The position numbers and the translations under genes are program-made. The notes under the pieces were generated by a model. That model did not search any database and was not told the DNA's origin. It was given only the letters and a program-made list of their open reading frames with translations. Below are positions 11,007 to 23,990 of a stretch of DNA of 64,000 nt, one piece after another (position 1 is the stretch's first letter; each line of letters starts with the position of its first letter). This stretch comes from Erythrophleum ivorense (lineage: Eukaryota > Streptophyta > Magnoliopsida > Fabales > Fabaceae): assembly GCA_026724425.1 (NCBI GenBank), contig JAIUCV010000018.1, forward strand, positions 4,666,942 through 4,730,941, read 5' to 3'.

Positions 11007-13474
11007 AAAAAGAAAACTTCATTAGAAAGAAAGAGAATTACATGAAAGGAAGATAAGACAGCTGCCTAAAAGAGAACAATGCAAAGAAAAAGGGAAAAAG
11101 AAAATAACACTTGAATTTAAACAAATTACGATGTTGCCCAATCTCTATTCATATCAGACATAGATAATCTACCAAATCCCACGAGTCATTTATACTCAAT
11201 GAAACACCATTAAATATCTTAGCTTTGCAGTCCATCGCAATACACCAAATCACAATGAAAACTGCTCATTGCCACAAAACTTATCCATCTTTATTGTGAC
11301 CCAAGCATTTATACTGGATCATTAAAAAGTGATCCAAAATTTTGGGGATACTCGACTCTGACCAAAATTACCATACAACTTTTTCTAAAGTGAGGTAGCA
11401 TAATACAATACTAAAACAAGTGCCCAATTGTTTCTGAATTAGCCTTACACATATATGTTAAGGGGAATCTCCCTATTTGGCCTTCAAACCTGCAACATGT
11501 CATTGGTATTAATTCTTTTGAGTTTTGACTACTTGGTCTCCACACAAATGATTTCATCTTTAATGTGATTTTAGAGTTACTAGTTGTTTCCTCAAAAAGA
11601 AAAAGTTCCTTATTGGGATAAGAAATAAGAATTTTCTCAAGAAGAAAAAGTGCCTTGTTGGGATAACAAGAAGAAGAAGAAGAAGCCTTTTTTCACAGCT
11701 ACATGAATCGAAGGACGCCATAAAATTCTATTATGAATCATATTTTTAGACGAACCATTTAAATCTAAATCCTTCTTAATGGTTTTGCCTATAATTTTTC
11801 TTGGTCTTCTTTTATATATAATTATTTAACTACTCTCCATTTGATCTACTTTTTTTACTGCGGTTTTTATAGGTCTTTTCCATACATTCCCAAATCATTT
11901 AAGGCGCAATTTTATAATCTTTTTTATAATAGGTGCGACCTCAACTTTTTTCCTTTAATGTATTCAATTCTTATCTGAATAAATGAGGAATAAGAAAATA
12001 AAAAATAAGTCTTGCAACAATCTAGAGTCCAAACTCTCCTATCTAAAGAGGAAGAAAGACAAGTGGGCTCAAGCAAAAGTGAAAGAGCTTTAAGTTTATG
12101 AACTTCTCTATAGATGTGATTTCTACCAAAATGAAAATTCCAAGAAAACTTATCCTCGTAAAACAACAAAAATACTGAATAGGGGGTTATGAAACAAAGA
12201 CATATGAAACGAATTTGGAAAAGCTTGACAAAAAGGAACATTTTTTTCCTCAAAAGTCCTTGCAAAACCTAATTCGAAGATCATCAATCACTCTAAGGGG
12301 TGTAAGATCTAGAAGAGATGTAATCTTTAGTCCACTAACCAAATGTGCTAGATTAGTGTCCCATCCATTCTAAACCTAACCATACTCTGAATTACCATGA
12401 AAGTAAATTAAACCATTCTTGTTGGAAACGCCATAGCCATTTACCTGTCCATGCAATATTTTTGGAGACCATGTTTCTAAGATCTAGGCCCACTTCCTTC
12501 TACAGACAGATGACTCTCCTTAACTTGCCCATGCCTGACCAAAGAAAATCTCTCACAATCTTCTCTAACCTCTGGGCAACAACCGCTAGGGTTCTAAAAA
12601 GAGGAAGATAGTGTATGAGAGTGCTAGGGAGACAAGATTAAGTCAGAGTGATGCAGCCACTTGAGGAGAAGAACAACCCCTCTTGATTTTAGATACTTTT
12701 TGAACAACTGGCTCATCCACTTAAGGTTGCCCTTTGAGGGATGCGTAGATATGTTAGAGGCCCATTAAGAACTTGACAACTAGTATTAGAAGCCAAAGAA
12801 GAAAGAACCTGGTTGTCTATGTATAACCCCACCAAATCACTTTGAAAATTTGATTTTTACCCTCAAATGATCATAAAAGGACGGATGATGAGAACATTCC
12901 CAAAACTATCCCTATGACCCTATCTTGCTATAGAAAAATTGTATCACTTGCAATCTGATGGTGAAAAATGATGACCTCTGCTGAACTAACTCATAACCCC
13001 TTAACAAGACCTCTTCGACAACCCTAGAAGGCATTCTAGTGAACACATCATCCACTAGAGCAAAAGAAAAAGGAGCCCTTGTCTAACTACTTGTTTCCAT
13101 TGAAACCAAGATTTAGGCTCACCATTGACAGACACTAAGAAGTTAACGTAGAAAGACAACCTGAAATCCACCCTCAAGTGGCACGCCTGGTTGTATTTGC
13201 TATGAATGTGAGTTGCACCACTTGATTGGATTTTATTGATCTCCATTACCTTATACAATCCAGTGCCCCCCATAGACACCCCAACCCAAATTCCATGAAC
13301 TAAACACCATGAAATGTCCTCCTTGTACTCTATCCTCACCTACAAAAGATAGAAAAGCATAAACTTCTGCTTGCATATGATTTAATATATGCCATTATCC
13401 TGCACATAAAAGGCATATCCACAAGGAACATAAAATGATTGTCATTCTCATGAATTTTCAATTTTTTTGTAACC
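11007..13474 (-). mobile_element. L1-type LINE, 5'-truncated and decayed, in intron 3
   Basis: Minus-strand reading from 13340 downward gives successive pieces of an L1-like RT. VNGEPKSWFQWKQVVRQG (13100-13155) is the region just before the RT active site. A decayed hydrophobic block near 12930 follows, then SKNIAWTGKWLWRF near 12430-12490, then SWNFHFGRNHIYRE and DRRVWTLD at 12000-12150. The 3' end near 11007 repeats the tail seen at 9490. Near-identical flanks (TTTATTTGATTGGG at 10993 and TTTATTTGGATTGGG at 13475) are a possible target-site duplication. An RTE fragment is inserted in it at 11680-11940. It opposes the host gene. Confidence 0.65.
11680..11940 (-). mobile_element. RTE-type LINE, severely 5'-truncated copy
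   Basis: Aligns by eye to the 3' end of the full-length RTE copies at 16958-20130 and 35826-39009, for example around the shared AATCATATTTTTAGACGAACC (11735-11755) and TTTATAGGTCTTTTCC. Its 3' tail, read on the minus strand, is a CTT/TTC repeat, whereas the longer copies end in TTG repeats. It sits inside the L1-type LINE of intron 3 and is therefore younger than it. Confidence 0.7.
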
Positions 13475-13580
13475 TTTATTTGGATTGGGTGTTAGTTCTG
13501 AGCCAAATTATTACAAACTTATGTTTCAAAGTTTGAAATGGTTCAGTACTAAGCTTGTTTTTGTCTTCTGTGTGTTGCAG

Positions 13581-13691
13581 CTTATAGGAGCTTCTGTGGC
13601 TGGTCTAGAACCTGAGTTTCAACCAGTTGTTAATTACTTGTTACCACATATTATATCACACAAACACGATCCTCATGATATGCATCTCCAG
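13581..13691 (+). pseudogene. Exon 4 of the discoidin-domain pseudogene
   Basis: 37 codons between a TGTTGCAG acceptor and a GTGGGT donor, phase 0 at both ends. It encodes LIGASVAG, LEPEFQPVVNYLLPHI and ends DMHLQ. No lesion is seen in it. It closes the N-terminal domain and starts the helical part of the protein. Confidence 0.85.
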
Positions 13692-13976
13692 GTGGGTTAC
13701 ACTGACCTTCCATCAATGTGCTTATTATGTAATCTGTATCTTTTATTATTAATCTATTAAGCACGGACGCTCCAAAAAGGAGACCTGTGTTAGTATCCTC
13801 ATTTGTGTTTGATACAAGTTGGATACTCGTGTTAGACACACAGCATTTCAAGTTGCATATGGACACTTAAGATTATGTCATGTCACTGTGTTCGTGTTGT
13901 GTCCCATGGTTGTGTTAGTCTCCGTGCTTCCAAGTCATTACTGTTTGTTTGCTTTCTGATGTTATATGGTTTGTAG

Positions 13977-14027
13977 TTGCTGCAAGATATAACGAATGGG
14001 TTGCTTATGTTTCTTCCACAACTAGAG
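13977..14027 (+). pseudogene. Exon 5 (17 codons)
   Basis: A 51-bp exon encoding LLQDITNGLLMFLPQLE between a TTTGTAG acceptor and a GTAAAA donor, in phase with its neighbours. It is intact. Confidence 0.8.
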
Positions 14028-14124
14028 GTAAAAGTGAACAAATTCCTTCTAGATTTCTATCTGCAGATCCTCCTTCTTTGCTGTTCCCTAATGTTTTGAG
14101 TGTTGCATTTATATATAATTTCAG

Positions 14125-14225
14125 GCAGACCTTACAAACTTTCTAGATACTCCAGAGTCTAACATACGTTTCCTTGCCATGCTTGCCGGACCTTTTTATC
14201 ATATTCTTCAACTTGTGAATGAAAA
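14125..14225 (+). pseudogene. Exon 6, last before the missing middle part
   Basis: 101 bp after a TTTCAG acceptor, encoding ADLTNFLDTPE, RFLAMLAGPFY and ending VNEK before a GTTAGT donor, phase 2. The family continues with several hundred residues that I cannot find anywhere between here and 24263, where the gap holds transposons instead. Confidence 0.8.
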
Positions 14226-14852
14226 GTTAGTTTGCTTTTTCTTTCTTGTTTTGATGATATGGTGTTAATGGCTCCGGCTTTTCTTTGTTAATAGCAGTGG
14301 TATAAAATCTAGACTGATCATTGAGCTAGTATAAAGAGTAATTCGTGTTTATTAGTCTAATTGTAGTTGAACTAGTAGGAAAATGTATGAGCAAAAATTA
14401 TTCCTTTTGTCTCTTAAGTTTGAGTTGAGTTTCAACTTCGTCCCAAATGTTTTATCCATGTCAATTTCGTCCTACATCTTTCTAGAAAGTTTCAATTTCT
14501 TTTTCTTTTTTTCCAATTACTAACGATGCTTAAATGATTGATGGAAAATGCTGACATGTGTCCTAAAGTGACTAAATGGATCTTATTGGGCAAACATGTC
14601 ACCTAAGATAATGACTAAAATAGCCTTGTTCCCATCAACATCTTTCATTGCCTAATTGAAAATTTTAGGCTTTCATCCACCATTTTTTTTCCATGGAAAT
14701 TGAGTATGAAGCATTAAGGACTCTTAAAAAATTTATGAAAATTTCAAATTGAAGTATTCAGTACCTGAGATTAACATTTTATGTGGAGAACCCCATGATA
14801 TCTCCCTTTTCATACCCAACCAAAATTATTCCTTTGCTGGTGGGGAGAACTA

Positions 14853-15175
14853 GGGCTTGTTTGATTTGGTTCTGCAGAACAATTTTTTTGTTTTCAAGAA
14901 CAAAAGAACAAAAAAATCTGTTTGATAAGGTGTTTTTAATGAAGTGTTTTGTAAAACAAAAAAACAAAATTTTGTTTTCAAAAACAAAAAACTCAGAACA
15001 CTTTTTAAGTGTTTTGCAATTTTTGTTCTACAGAATCAGGTAAAAAACAGAAAACAATTACTTTTCAAAATAATGATTCAAACAGATTTTTTAATTTTTT
15101 TGTTCTTAAAAACTTGTTCTTGAAAACATATGTTTTGAAAACATTAAAACAAAAACAATTTCAAACAGGCCCCTA
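14853..15175. mobile_element. MITE with GGGCTTGTTTGA-type inverted ends
   Basis: Left end GGGCTTGTTTGATTTGG and right end TTTCAAACAGGCCCC are inverted complements over about 13 bp. The inside is an A- and T-run-rich, non-coding sequence with repeated TTGTTCTT/AAGAACAA blocks, so the whole can fold on itself. Flanks read ACTA and TAGT; no longer target-site duplication is clear, so the superfamily is left open. Confidence 0.6.
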
Positions 15176-16957
15176 GTCTTCCTGTTTCCTAAGCTTAAAA
15201 GGAATTTCACTCTTGAAAGAAATTTAGCATGAATATACTTGGTTTGGTGTGGGTTGTCTGGTAATATTGAAAGAATATATTCGTTGTTGGAATAAGTAAG
15301 TAAATTCATCAAAATCCCCCACGCAGTTCATCCGGTCCCCCCTTTCTCTTTTTCACATCTTGTTTTCATCAAAATTCCCCCATCTTTTTTCTTTGGGAGG
15401 GCCTGAAAAATCCCCCAACTAGTTCATCCCCTTCCAAATGACTATTTCTGCCATCACACGTCCCTTCCAAGCATCCTTAAGAATTTGTTTTCCCTAATCA
15501 AACAAGAAAAATTCCACATCCAATTGAAGAAAACTCATTCTCCCAAGCATCCCGTTGAAGTGCAAACATGATGGAGAAGAAAACCCATCCTGTTAATTGA
15601 AAGAAGTGGGTGGTGATGGTGAAGAAAAGGAAAAAGAAAAAAAAAAAAAGAGGGCCCCCGGGGGGGGGGGGAGGACTGTGATTAACTGAAAATGATGCTA
15701 TTTTGGCCATATATATCCATGCGAGCATGTTCTATACATCTCATAATTTTTTTTTTAATTTGGCAATCCATTTGGGATACAAGTCAGCATTTTTCTGTTA
15801 GAGTTGGCAATTAAGATAACATTACAACTTCTAGAAAAATAGAATGAAATTGAATCAAATAAAAATTTGGGATGAAATTGAAACTTATCTCAAACGTAAG
15901 GGACAAAAGTGTACTTTAGCAAATATATACTGTTTGTTTTAGTTCTACATATAGATATAGATATATATATATATATATATAATATGACATGATAGCATAT
16001 GACTGTATATTTTACATGTATATATATATATATATATCTTATAGAGCATGATAGTATATAAGAATTAAAATATAAATAAAAGAAATGTGTAATTTAAGAT
16101 GAAAGTGGTCAAATAGTACATACTAAGTGCATGTTAGGTTTAGCGTTAGAAGATGAGAAAATCACGTTTGCAAGCCACAAAATGCAGAAGTTACAATTTG
16201 TTGCTTTGGCCAAAACCACGGTTTGAGGGAAGAAAAAGCTGAACCAAACATGCACTCACATATTTGAAACATCATTGGTAACTCTTATTATATACAAACT
16301 AAGTTTATACTCTTATATGATATGTGTTCAATACTGAATGATTTTTTTTTTTTTGGGATAGAAGAAGAAATTAAATTAGAAAATGGAGAAAGTACAAAAT
16401 GTTGAGGGTTAGAAATCCTTAAATTAAAAAATAAACCCAAAAAAAAAAAAACACACACACACACACACTCACACGCACACACACACAAAATCAGAACAAT
16501 GAAACAAAAGGCCTAGGAAGCTAATTAGTGTAGAAGAGTTGCCCAATCTCTTTGCAACCGAAAATAATGGGTTGGATGAACCATGGGCCAAGCACACATA
16601 TTTAAAGGTGAAGATATGTCCTTGAAAATATGAACATTCCTCTCCAACTGGACAAATCAGAGTCCCATAAACCGAATAGTCAATGATAATTATTACAATA
16701 ATATTTTCAATCACAAAATATACAAAAATAAAAAAGACACACACACACACACACACAGAGTTAACATTTGTTTTAAGAAAATGGACAAGATGATTTTATA
16801 TTAACCTAAAAAATTCATAAAATGGAACCAAAAGATGTCGTTTCAATAACAATATTAAAAGCAAAGGGAATACGTAAATTGTTTGAAATGCCTTGGTTTT
16901 TTTGGTTTTTGAACTAGTTAAATGGTCTTAGGGGTACACGTAATTTGGTCAAAAGAC
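15176..16957. other. Intron 6 sequence with microsatellites
   Basis: Holds (AT)n tracts at about 15957-15980 and 16020-16037, and CA/CACACA tracts at about 16452-16488 and 16737-16758, between which lies A-rich sequence. A G-run of about 13 bases lies near 15660. The apparent Cys-Val-rich reading frames here are only translations of the CA repeats. Confidence 0.6.
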
Positions 16958-19900
16958 CAACAACAACAATAAAGCCTTTTCCCACTAAGTGGGGTCGGCT
17001 ATATGGATCAGTCGACGTTATAAACACCTATCGTAAATCATATTTTTAGACAAACCATTTGAATTTAAATCTCTTTTAATAATTTCTCTTATAGTTTTTC
17101 TTGATTTTTCTCTAACTTTAATTATTGGACTATTCTTTATCTCATCTACTCTCTTAACTGAAATTTTTATAGGTCTCATCCCAACATGATCAAACCATCT
17201 AAGTCTTGATTCTACAATCTTTTCCACAATAGGTACGATTTCCACTTTCTCTCTAATGCATTCATTTCTAATCCGATCTCGTCTAGTGTGTCTATTCATC
17301 CAACGCAATATTCTCATCTCTGCAACATTGAACTTATTCTCTTGTTGATCTTTTATTACTCAACACTCAGTTCCATACGACATTGCAGGTCTTATAACTG
17401 TGCGATAGAATTTACCTTAAGTTTGAGTGGTACTCTTCTATCACAAATAACACTCGAAGCACTCTTCCACTTCATCCACCTCGCTTGAATCCTATGTTTT
17501 ACGTCTTCTTCTATTTCCCCATTATGTTGTATAACGGATCCAAGATATTTAAATTGTGTGACTTGTAGTATAATATGTTCTTCAATTTTCACTTTTGCGC
17601 CAGAAGTGGCGTGTCTCTTACTAAACTTACATTGTATATACTCCGTTTTACTTCTATTTAAATGAAATCTGAGTTTCCAAAGCTAATCTCTACCTCTCTA
17701 ACTTCTCATTCATTTTCGCTCTCGATTCTCGAATTAAGACAATATCGTTTGCAAAAAGCATACATCGCGGCACCAGCTCTTAGATATGTTCAGTAAGCAC
17801 ATCTAATACTAAAGTAAAAAGATAAGGGCTCAGAGTTGACCCTTGATGTAGACCAATAGTTATCGTAAAATCTTCTGTAAGTCCACCTTTTGTTATTATA
17901 TTAGTTGTAGCCTCATCATACATATCTTGAATTGCTCAAATATAAGCTATACGAATTCTTTTTTTCTCCAAAGCCTTCCATAAAACCTCTCTTGATACTC
18001 TATCATATGTTTTTTCTAAATCGATAAACACCGTATGTAAATCTCTTTGATTCTCTCGATATTGCTCAATTAATTTTTGCAACAAATATATTACTTCTAT
18101 AGTTGACATTCTTGGTATAAAACCAAATTGATTCTCTGTAACTTTGGTCTCTTTCCTTAATTTTCGCTCAATTACTCTTTTCTATAATTTCATAGTGTGA
18201 CTCATAAGCTTAATTCTTCTATAATTTACACAATTTTGAATGCCCCCTTACTTTTATAAATAGGAATTAAAGAACTTCTTTTCCACTCGTCTCACATTCT
18301 CCTAGATCTCATAATTTCATAAATAACTTTTTGAGCTAACTTATGCCTTTCATTCCTAAACCCTTCTATATTTCAATAGGTATATTATCTGGTCCAACTG
18401 CTCTGCCACTCTCCATTCGCTTTAACGCTTCTTTTACCTCTGACTCACAAATCCTACGATAAAAAGTATAATTTTGATTCTCTTCTCTAGTGTCTAACCT
18501 ATCCAATTGCAATGAAATCTCGTGGCTTTCATTAAAAAGCCTATAAAAGTAACCCTTCCACCGTTCTCTGATATCTTGTTCTATTACTAAAACTTTCCCT
18601 TCTTCATCCTTAATGCATTTCACTTGGTCCACGTCTCTTGTCTTTTTTTTTCTACTTTTAGCTAATTTGTAAATATTTTTTTCTCCAACTTTAGTACCTA
18701 AAGATTGGTATAACTCATCGAATGCCCTCGCTCTCGCTTCACTTACCGCCTTCTTAGTGTTTTTCTTAGCTACTTTATATTTCTCCCAATTTTCATTACT
18801 CTTACATAATGACCACATTTTATAACACTCTTTCTTAACTTTAACCTTATCTTGTACGCTTGCATTCCATTACCAAGATTATTTATCTCTAGGTTCAAAA
18901 CTTTTTGATTCATCTAACATTTCCTTTGCCACCTTCCTAATCTCTTTAGCCATTCCATTCTACATATCGTTAGCAGTTCCTTGTATTTCTCAAGGTCCTT
19001 CCTCCACAATCCGTCTCTGCAAATTTTTTTCTTTATACCTCTTTAGTTGCCATTACTTAGTCCTTAACACCCTATCTTCGCATTTGCTTTTTACTCTCCT
19101 CTTAACTCCTACATCCATAACCAAAATTCTATGTTGAGTAGTTAAACTCTCTCCAGGTATCACTTTGCAATCCATGCAAAGTTTTCTATCCGATTTCCTT
19201 ATAAGAAATAAATCAATTTGAGAACATACCCTTCCACTTTTGTACGTGATAAAATGTTTCTTACGTTTTCTAAAACAAGTGTTAGCTAATATAAGATCGA
19301 ACGTCAATGAAAAGTTTAAAATAGTTTTACCCTCTACATTTGCTTCCCCTATACTATGTCCTCCATGAACACCCTCGTAATCTAAAGATACACTTTCTAT
19401 AATACCATTTAGATCCCCTCCTAGAAGAATCTTTTCTCCTACTGGTATTTTCTGAACTAAACATTCTAAATCTTTTTAGAACTTTACTTTGTAATATTCT
19501 TCTAATCTTACTTGTGGTGCATAAGTGCTAATAACATTAAAGATTTTTTTTTCTACTACTAACTTTAATGCAATGATTCTATCTTCTAACCTTTTTACAT
19601 CCACTATAACATTTTTTCAAAACTTATCTACAATTACACCTACTTCATTTCTAGATTTAGCCTTACCAGTATACCAAAGTTTAAAACATGAAGTATCTAA
19701 TTCTTTCACTTTTTCTCCTACCCATTTAGTTTTTTGTAAACATATAAAAGTAATCTTCCTCGTAATCATAGTATCTACTATTTCCATTGACTTACCTGTA
19801 AGTGTACTTATATTTCAAGTCCCAAAATGAATCCTATTCTTATGAACTAACTTCTTTACCCACATTCATTCACGAAAATGTGGAAACCCTTGTTTATTTT

Positions 19901-20130
19901 TCACTACACTCAAGCGACGATGTAACGGCTCTTGCTCATTTGTCACTGTACTTGAGTTATACAGCTCGTTACTTCCGGGCAACGACTTAGCATTATGTTT
20001 AATATATTGATTGTCCATGTTATAAAGATTTGACAAAGTTTTACGTTGGCTGTCGATTGCCTAACACAACCCTTCTCTTTTTTTTTTGGCTTAGGACCCA
20101 TTATGAAAAATAATTTGTATCAAGGCTTAT
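16958..20130 (-). mobile_element. Full-length RTE-type non-LTR retrotransposon, decayed
   Basis: On the minus strand the order is a short 5' leader, an APE-type endonuclease (about 19850-19050; the DLILANTCF and SQIDLFLIRKSD pieces near 19220 are clear), a linker and an RT. The segment 18818-18366 is open for 150 codons and ends with ESGRAVGPDNIPIEI, the classic RTE-clade RT entry. The RT core follows at about 18360-17600 with stops and frame breaks. The 3' end near 17030 encodes LSKNMIYDRCL and is followed by a short TTG-repeat tail at 16958-16970. No RNase H or LTR is seen, as expected of RTE. The target-site duplication is unresolved. It lies in the large gap of the pseudogene, antisense to it. 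Confidence 0.85.
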
Positions 20131-20439
20131 CATAATTTGCATCAAAGCCTACATGGATTGATGACAAAATATGGGCAAGAAATGGCACTTAACATCAAAA
20201 AAGGGGAGTCAACCAACAACATTGTCCAACCAACGGAACTTATGTCCAAACATGGCTATCACACCCCTCTGAACAGCGAAACTGTTGAAGCATCCATAGA
20301 GATGATTGCTTAAAGTTTTCAAGTTACTATTGACACTATACCAATTCTTGTCACAAGTCATAGACTTAATGAGAATAAATACCTTCAATAGAGTCAATCT
20401 ATCCTCATGTTTCTCTATAGGAAGGGGAAGGACGACTAC

Positions 20440-21130
20440 CTATATGGCCAAGCTCCCTGAGCCATAAAAATTGATGCCAAGTACGAAATTTGGCATGCTG
20501 AGAATCACATAGTGATAACTTGGTTGATTAATTCAATGACCATTGATATAGGGAAAATTTTTCTCCTACACTAGACAACTACAAAGATCTAGGAAGCAAG
20601 CCACAAATGATTCTCTACAGGTGAAAATTCAATGGTCTTAAATAAAAGAGAAGGAAAAAAAGAAAAAGAAAAAAGAATAAAAATTCCCATATGGAGAAGA
20701 AAATTGGCAATGCTAAAAGATTAGTTCTAAGTTGGGAATTTTCAACTTGAGGGGGAGTGTTGGAGAATGTTATGAAGAAGACGTGTGAAGAAGAGCACAT
20801 GCTTGCTTAGTAGTATTTTAATATTAGTTTTTATTATTTTTTGGTTATAGATATTATCTTGTTTGGCTATTTCTTATAATTTATTTTTAAGTAATGTTTA
20901 ATTGTTAGTTAGTTGTGACTTTTTTATATTTTATTTGCTGCTTGTATTTTATCTTCTAGGGTTTAGTAGTTGTTATCGGTTTATTATGATAGAATTATCC
21001 TATTTTGAGAGTTACATCTTTTAGTTGAAGTAAGAGTATACTCTCTTTTTATCTTCTATATATGTACACAGTTGCCATTCAATAAATCAAGTTCAGAAGA
21101 TCATTAACCTTGAATTTCTAGAGTTTCATA
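20440..21130 (+). mobile_element. Copia-type remnant: gag piece joined to polypurine tract and LTR
   Basis: At about 20470-20570 the plus strand encodes IWHAENHIVITWLINSM and IGKIFL, the WL-x-NSM motif of plant copia gag. Only about 190 bp further on comes a polypurine tract (TTGAGGGGGAG, 20747-20757) followed by TGTTGGAGAATG at 20758, the usual start of a copia LTR. Nearly all of gag-pol is thus missing, so this is an internally deleted element or truncated solo 3' end. The LTR's right end is approximate and no 5' LTR was found. Confidence 0.65.
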
Positions 21131-22095
21131 TTTAAATGAACCAATTCTCTGTGATAATTTTTGGTTCAGATGTCTAGGTGATGGTAAATATTATGAGGAT
21201 GACATCTTACCTAAAACTGTTAAAGTTAGTACCAGTGCTGAATTATTTGCTTGTTGCTTCTCATAATGACAATATCTCAAAGAAAAAGACGATAATTCTG
21301 TGAGAAATAGAGGGGCAACCAAGATCTCTAAACCCTGATTCAAGCTATGTAAATAACTTTGTTAATTCTGATGGTGTAAAGTTGATTATGAAGGAATTTT
21401 AAAGCCGAGTTGATAGGAGAACCTTTTGGAGAAAGATTTGTAGAAATGATCCTCTATGGTTAATAAGGGAGGATTTAAGGGTCGCTTAATAAAAAATTTT
21501 GAATACATGAAGATAATATTAGTAATTTTAGAGAATTAGTCATTTTCCTTTTTTTTTTCTTTTTTTGGGGGGGGGGGGGGGCGCGGATGCATTAGAGCCG
21601 TGTCCAATATGTGCCTGAGCCAAAAGTGAAAACTTTTTAATTCTGAATTGTCTATATGCATTTTGCATTATAGGTGGGCTTCGAGAGTTTCATAGTATGA
21701 TATTTGTGGGACTTCAAGCTCAATGATTGCAATTTTTTTTTTGTTTTTGCCGAGGGGGGGGGAGTGGTCTCTTTTACTTGGCACTTCAGGTGGTATGGTG
21801 GTAGTCTTTGCTTTGAAAAGGGCTGTGCCATGTGTGTGCGTGCGTATGCATGTTTGTCCAATGCCTACTTTACTTGGTGAGTGTTTAGAGGGCATATAGT
21901 TTCTTCCAGTCTGAACGGATTTCAGTTCACTGATATGTGGGAAGATGTATTCCCTGATTTGATGTGATGAACTTTGTCATGACAATCCTTCAATCATTTT
22001 CCTATTGTTTTTGGAGTCTGGTAAAGTAAGTAGGTCTCGTTCCTTCCTGTTTTGAAAGTATGTTGATAAATTCCCATTCTTTTGCTGTTTATGAA
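21131..22095. other. Intron 6 sequence, G-runs, no gene seen
   Basis: Contains a run of about 14 G at 21567-21580 and a shorter one near 21755. No conserved coding motif. Confidence 0.5.
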
Positions 22096-22099
22096 AGAT

Positions 22100-23990
22100 G
22101 TTTGATAAGCTATTAGAGTGAAAGAGGGGGGAGGTTTTAAATTCAAAAAAATATATAAAAGATAATCCTTAAGGAGAGGTTGAAAGAGTGGAATCAATTT
22201 GATTTTAAGGATTTCAGACTTAAAACAAAGAAAAAGAAGGAATCAATAAAGGGGGGAAAAAAAGGAATCAATAAAGGGATGGATTCTTTAGACAGGTCAG
22301 AATCAGAATAGGTGTATCTTTGCAGCCGAGCTATGTGGATGGTTTAAGGAATGAGTTTGCAAGGGTCCTATTCAGGGATGAAACTAGTTGGTGACCTAAA
22401 GCTAGGATTCAATTGAGGTGGGGGATGCAATTAGGAGGTTGCTTCATAGAAGTTGCAATGATATAAAACTAAGTAGTCTTATAAAAGAGTTGAAGCTTGA
22501 GGAAGGGTGTCTTGTTAGAGATATACGAGCCATTGCAAGTGAAGTTTCTTTGAGTGGTAACACCTGAGCTAATTTATTTTAAGATCCAATTTTCCATGAG
22601 GTTTCTAATTGGTTTGAGTTGGATATTTGGATGGGTGTTTTTTATTATTTAGGTTGTCCTGTCACCCTCATTAAGTTTTATCTATTCAGCATCCCCACCT
22701 ACTACCTTCTGTTTTTCAGATTTTGGTCAGCTTAGCTCTGAGGATTGAAAAACCTATGAAGAACTTTGTTTGGAGAGGTAGGGATAAGAATAATACTGAC
22801 CGTATGATCAGCTGATAAGTTTTCTGTAGGCCTAAGATTGAGGAGGATTTGGGCCTTGCTAATTTGGTGTCTAAACTGAAAAATTGCTTTTGCTGCCAGA
22901 TGGCTAAGCCACTTCCCTACAGAAACTGCTGAATTATGGCATTGATAGTTCAAGGTAGGTGCTGCTTTAGGCCATAGTGAGTGGGATACCAAGCCTGGGA
23001 TAAATGCTTCTCATGTGTATCCTGGAAAATTTCTTTCTTGGGTGATTGTCTCTAAGACCACTAGTTTCTATGAAGTTGGGTGATGACTCTTGTATCAGGT
23101 ATCAGTAGGTCACTTTTTTCCTTTGGTCAGTTATGGAGGATACTCATCAGCTCTCTTCTTTGCATGATTCAGCCGTCCAAAACTTCTGTTTGTTCAGGAT
23201 CCAATCTCAGATTTCCTTGATCCAGAAACTCGAAGGATAAAGTAATGAGCTTCAGTCCCTTTTTCTTTTACTTGATTCTCTTCATTTTTTTAAAAAATAA
23301 GATAGGAGAGCTTAGAATGTTAAATCTTTTGGTGTCTTTTATTGTAAGTCCTACATCAATTTCTTACTCGTTATCCTAATGGCTAATAGAGACTGGTTTC
23401 TTCTTGGTAAGCACATTTGAACTCTTTACAATGTCTTTTTCAAAGGTCAAATCTTTTGATTGGACAATGGTACTCAATAACATATATGCCAAAGACATGT
23501 TTTATTTTTGCAGCTTCCATACAACTCTTTCTTTAGACATTCGTAATGTGTAGATCTGATTTGGAAATAGTGTCCACTTTATTTTTACATTGTCTGCTGC
23601 AACTTGTCTTCAGAATAACTTGTTCAGAGTTCTTTGTGAAGATAGGATTTTTCTAACACTTTGGAGTAGTTTCTCTTCTTTCACTTGAAAGGTTGTGGTA
23701 AGAAGGAGAGCAAAATGTTGTGGCTATCTGCGGTTTATCTGATTCTGAGGCATATATTTTTTGCGGGACAGTGTTGTGTTTATGGCTTCATTTTGGTGTT
23801 CCAAACAAGTGTTTAAAGGGAGTTTCTATTTCTATTGTGAAGGGAGATTAGTCAACTTTGCGGCATCTTTGATTTCCTAGGCTGCTTCTCTCTTTCTTCT
23901 TTTATATGTTATTTTAAATATTTTATCTTCCCCTAGTTCTACTTCTCTTTTCTTACTATTATGATTTCTTAAAGAGTACAAGTTATAAAT
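22100..23990 (+). mobile_element. L1-type LINE with the RT core deleted
   Basis: The plus strand first encodes pre-RT sequence: FARVLFRDETSW (about 22355-22390) and RSCNDIKLSSLIKEL near 22445-22500, matching the linker before the RT. It then jumps without the RT core to post-RT sequence: RIEKPMKNFVWRGRDKNN near 22740-22800, EDLGLANLVSKLKNC near 22840-22890, and later SKVKSF near 23440 from the zf-RVT region. A pyrimidine-rich tail ends near 23990. Numerous stops and frame changes. It is in the sense direction of the host gene. Confidence 0.65.

Noticed and set aside
16288..16756. Two minus-strand frames rich in alternating Cys and Val
   Set aside because: They are translations of CA/TG microsatellites and A-runs, not genes.
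21652..21895. Two overlapping minus-strand frames of about 70 codons
   Set aside because: No start context, no conserved motif, and built around a G-run; treated as noise.
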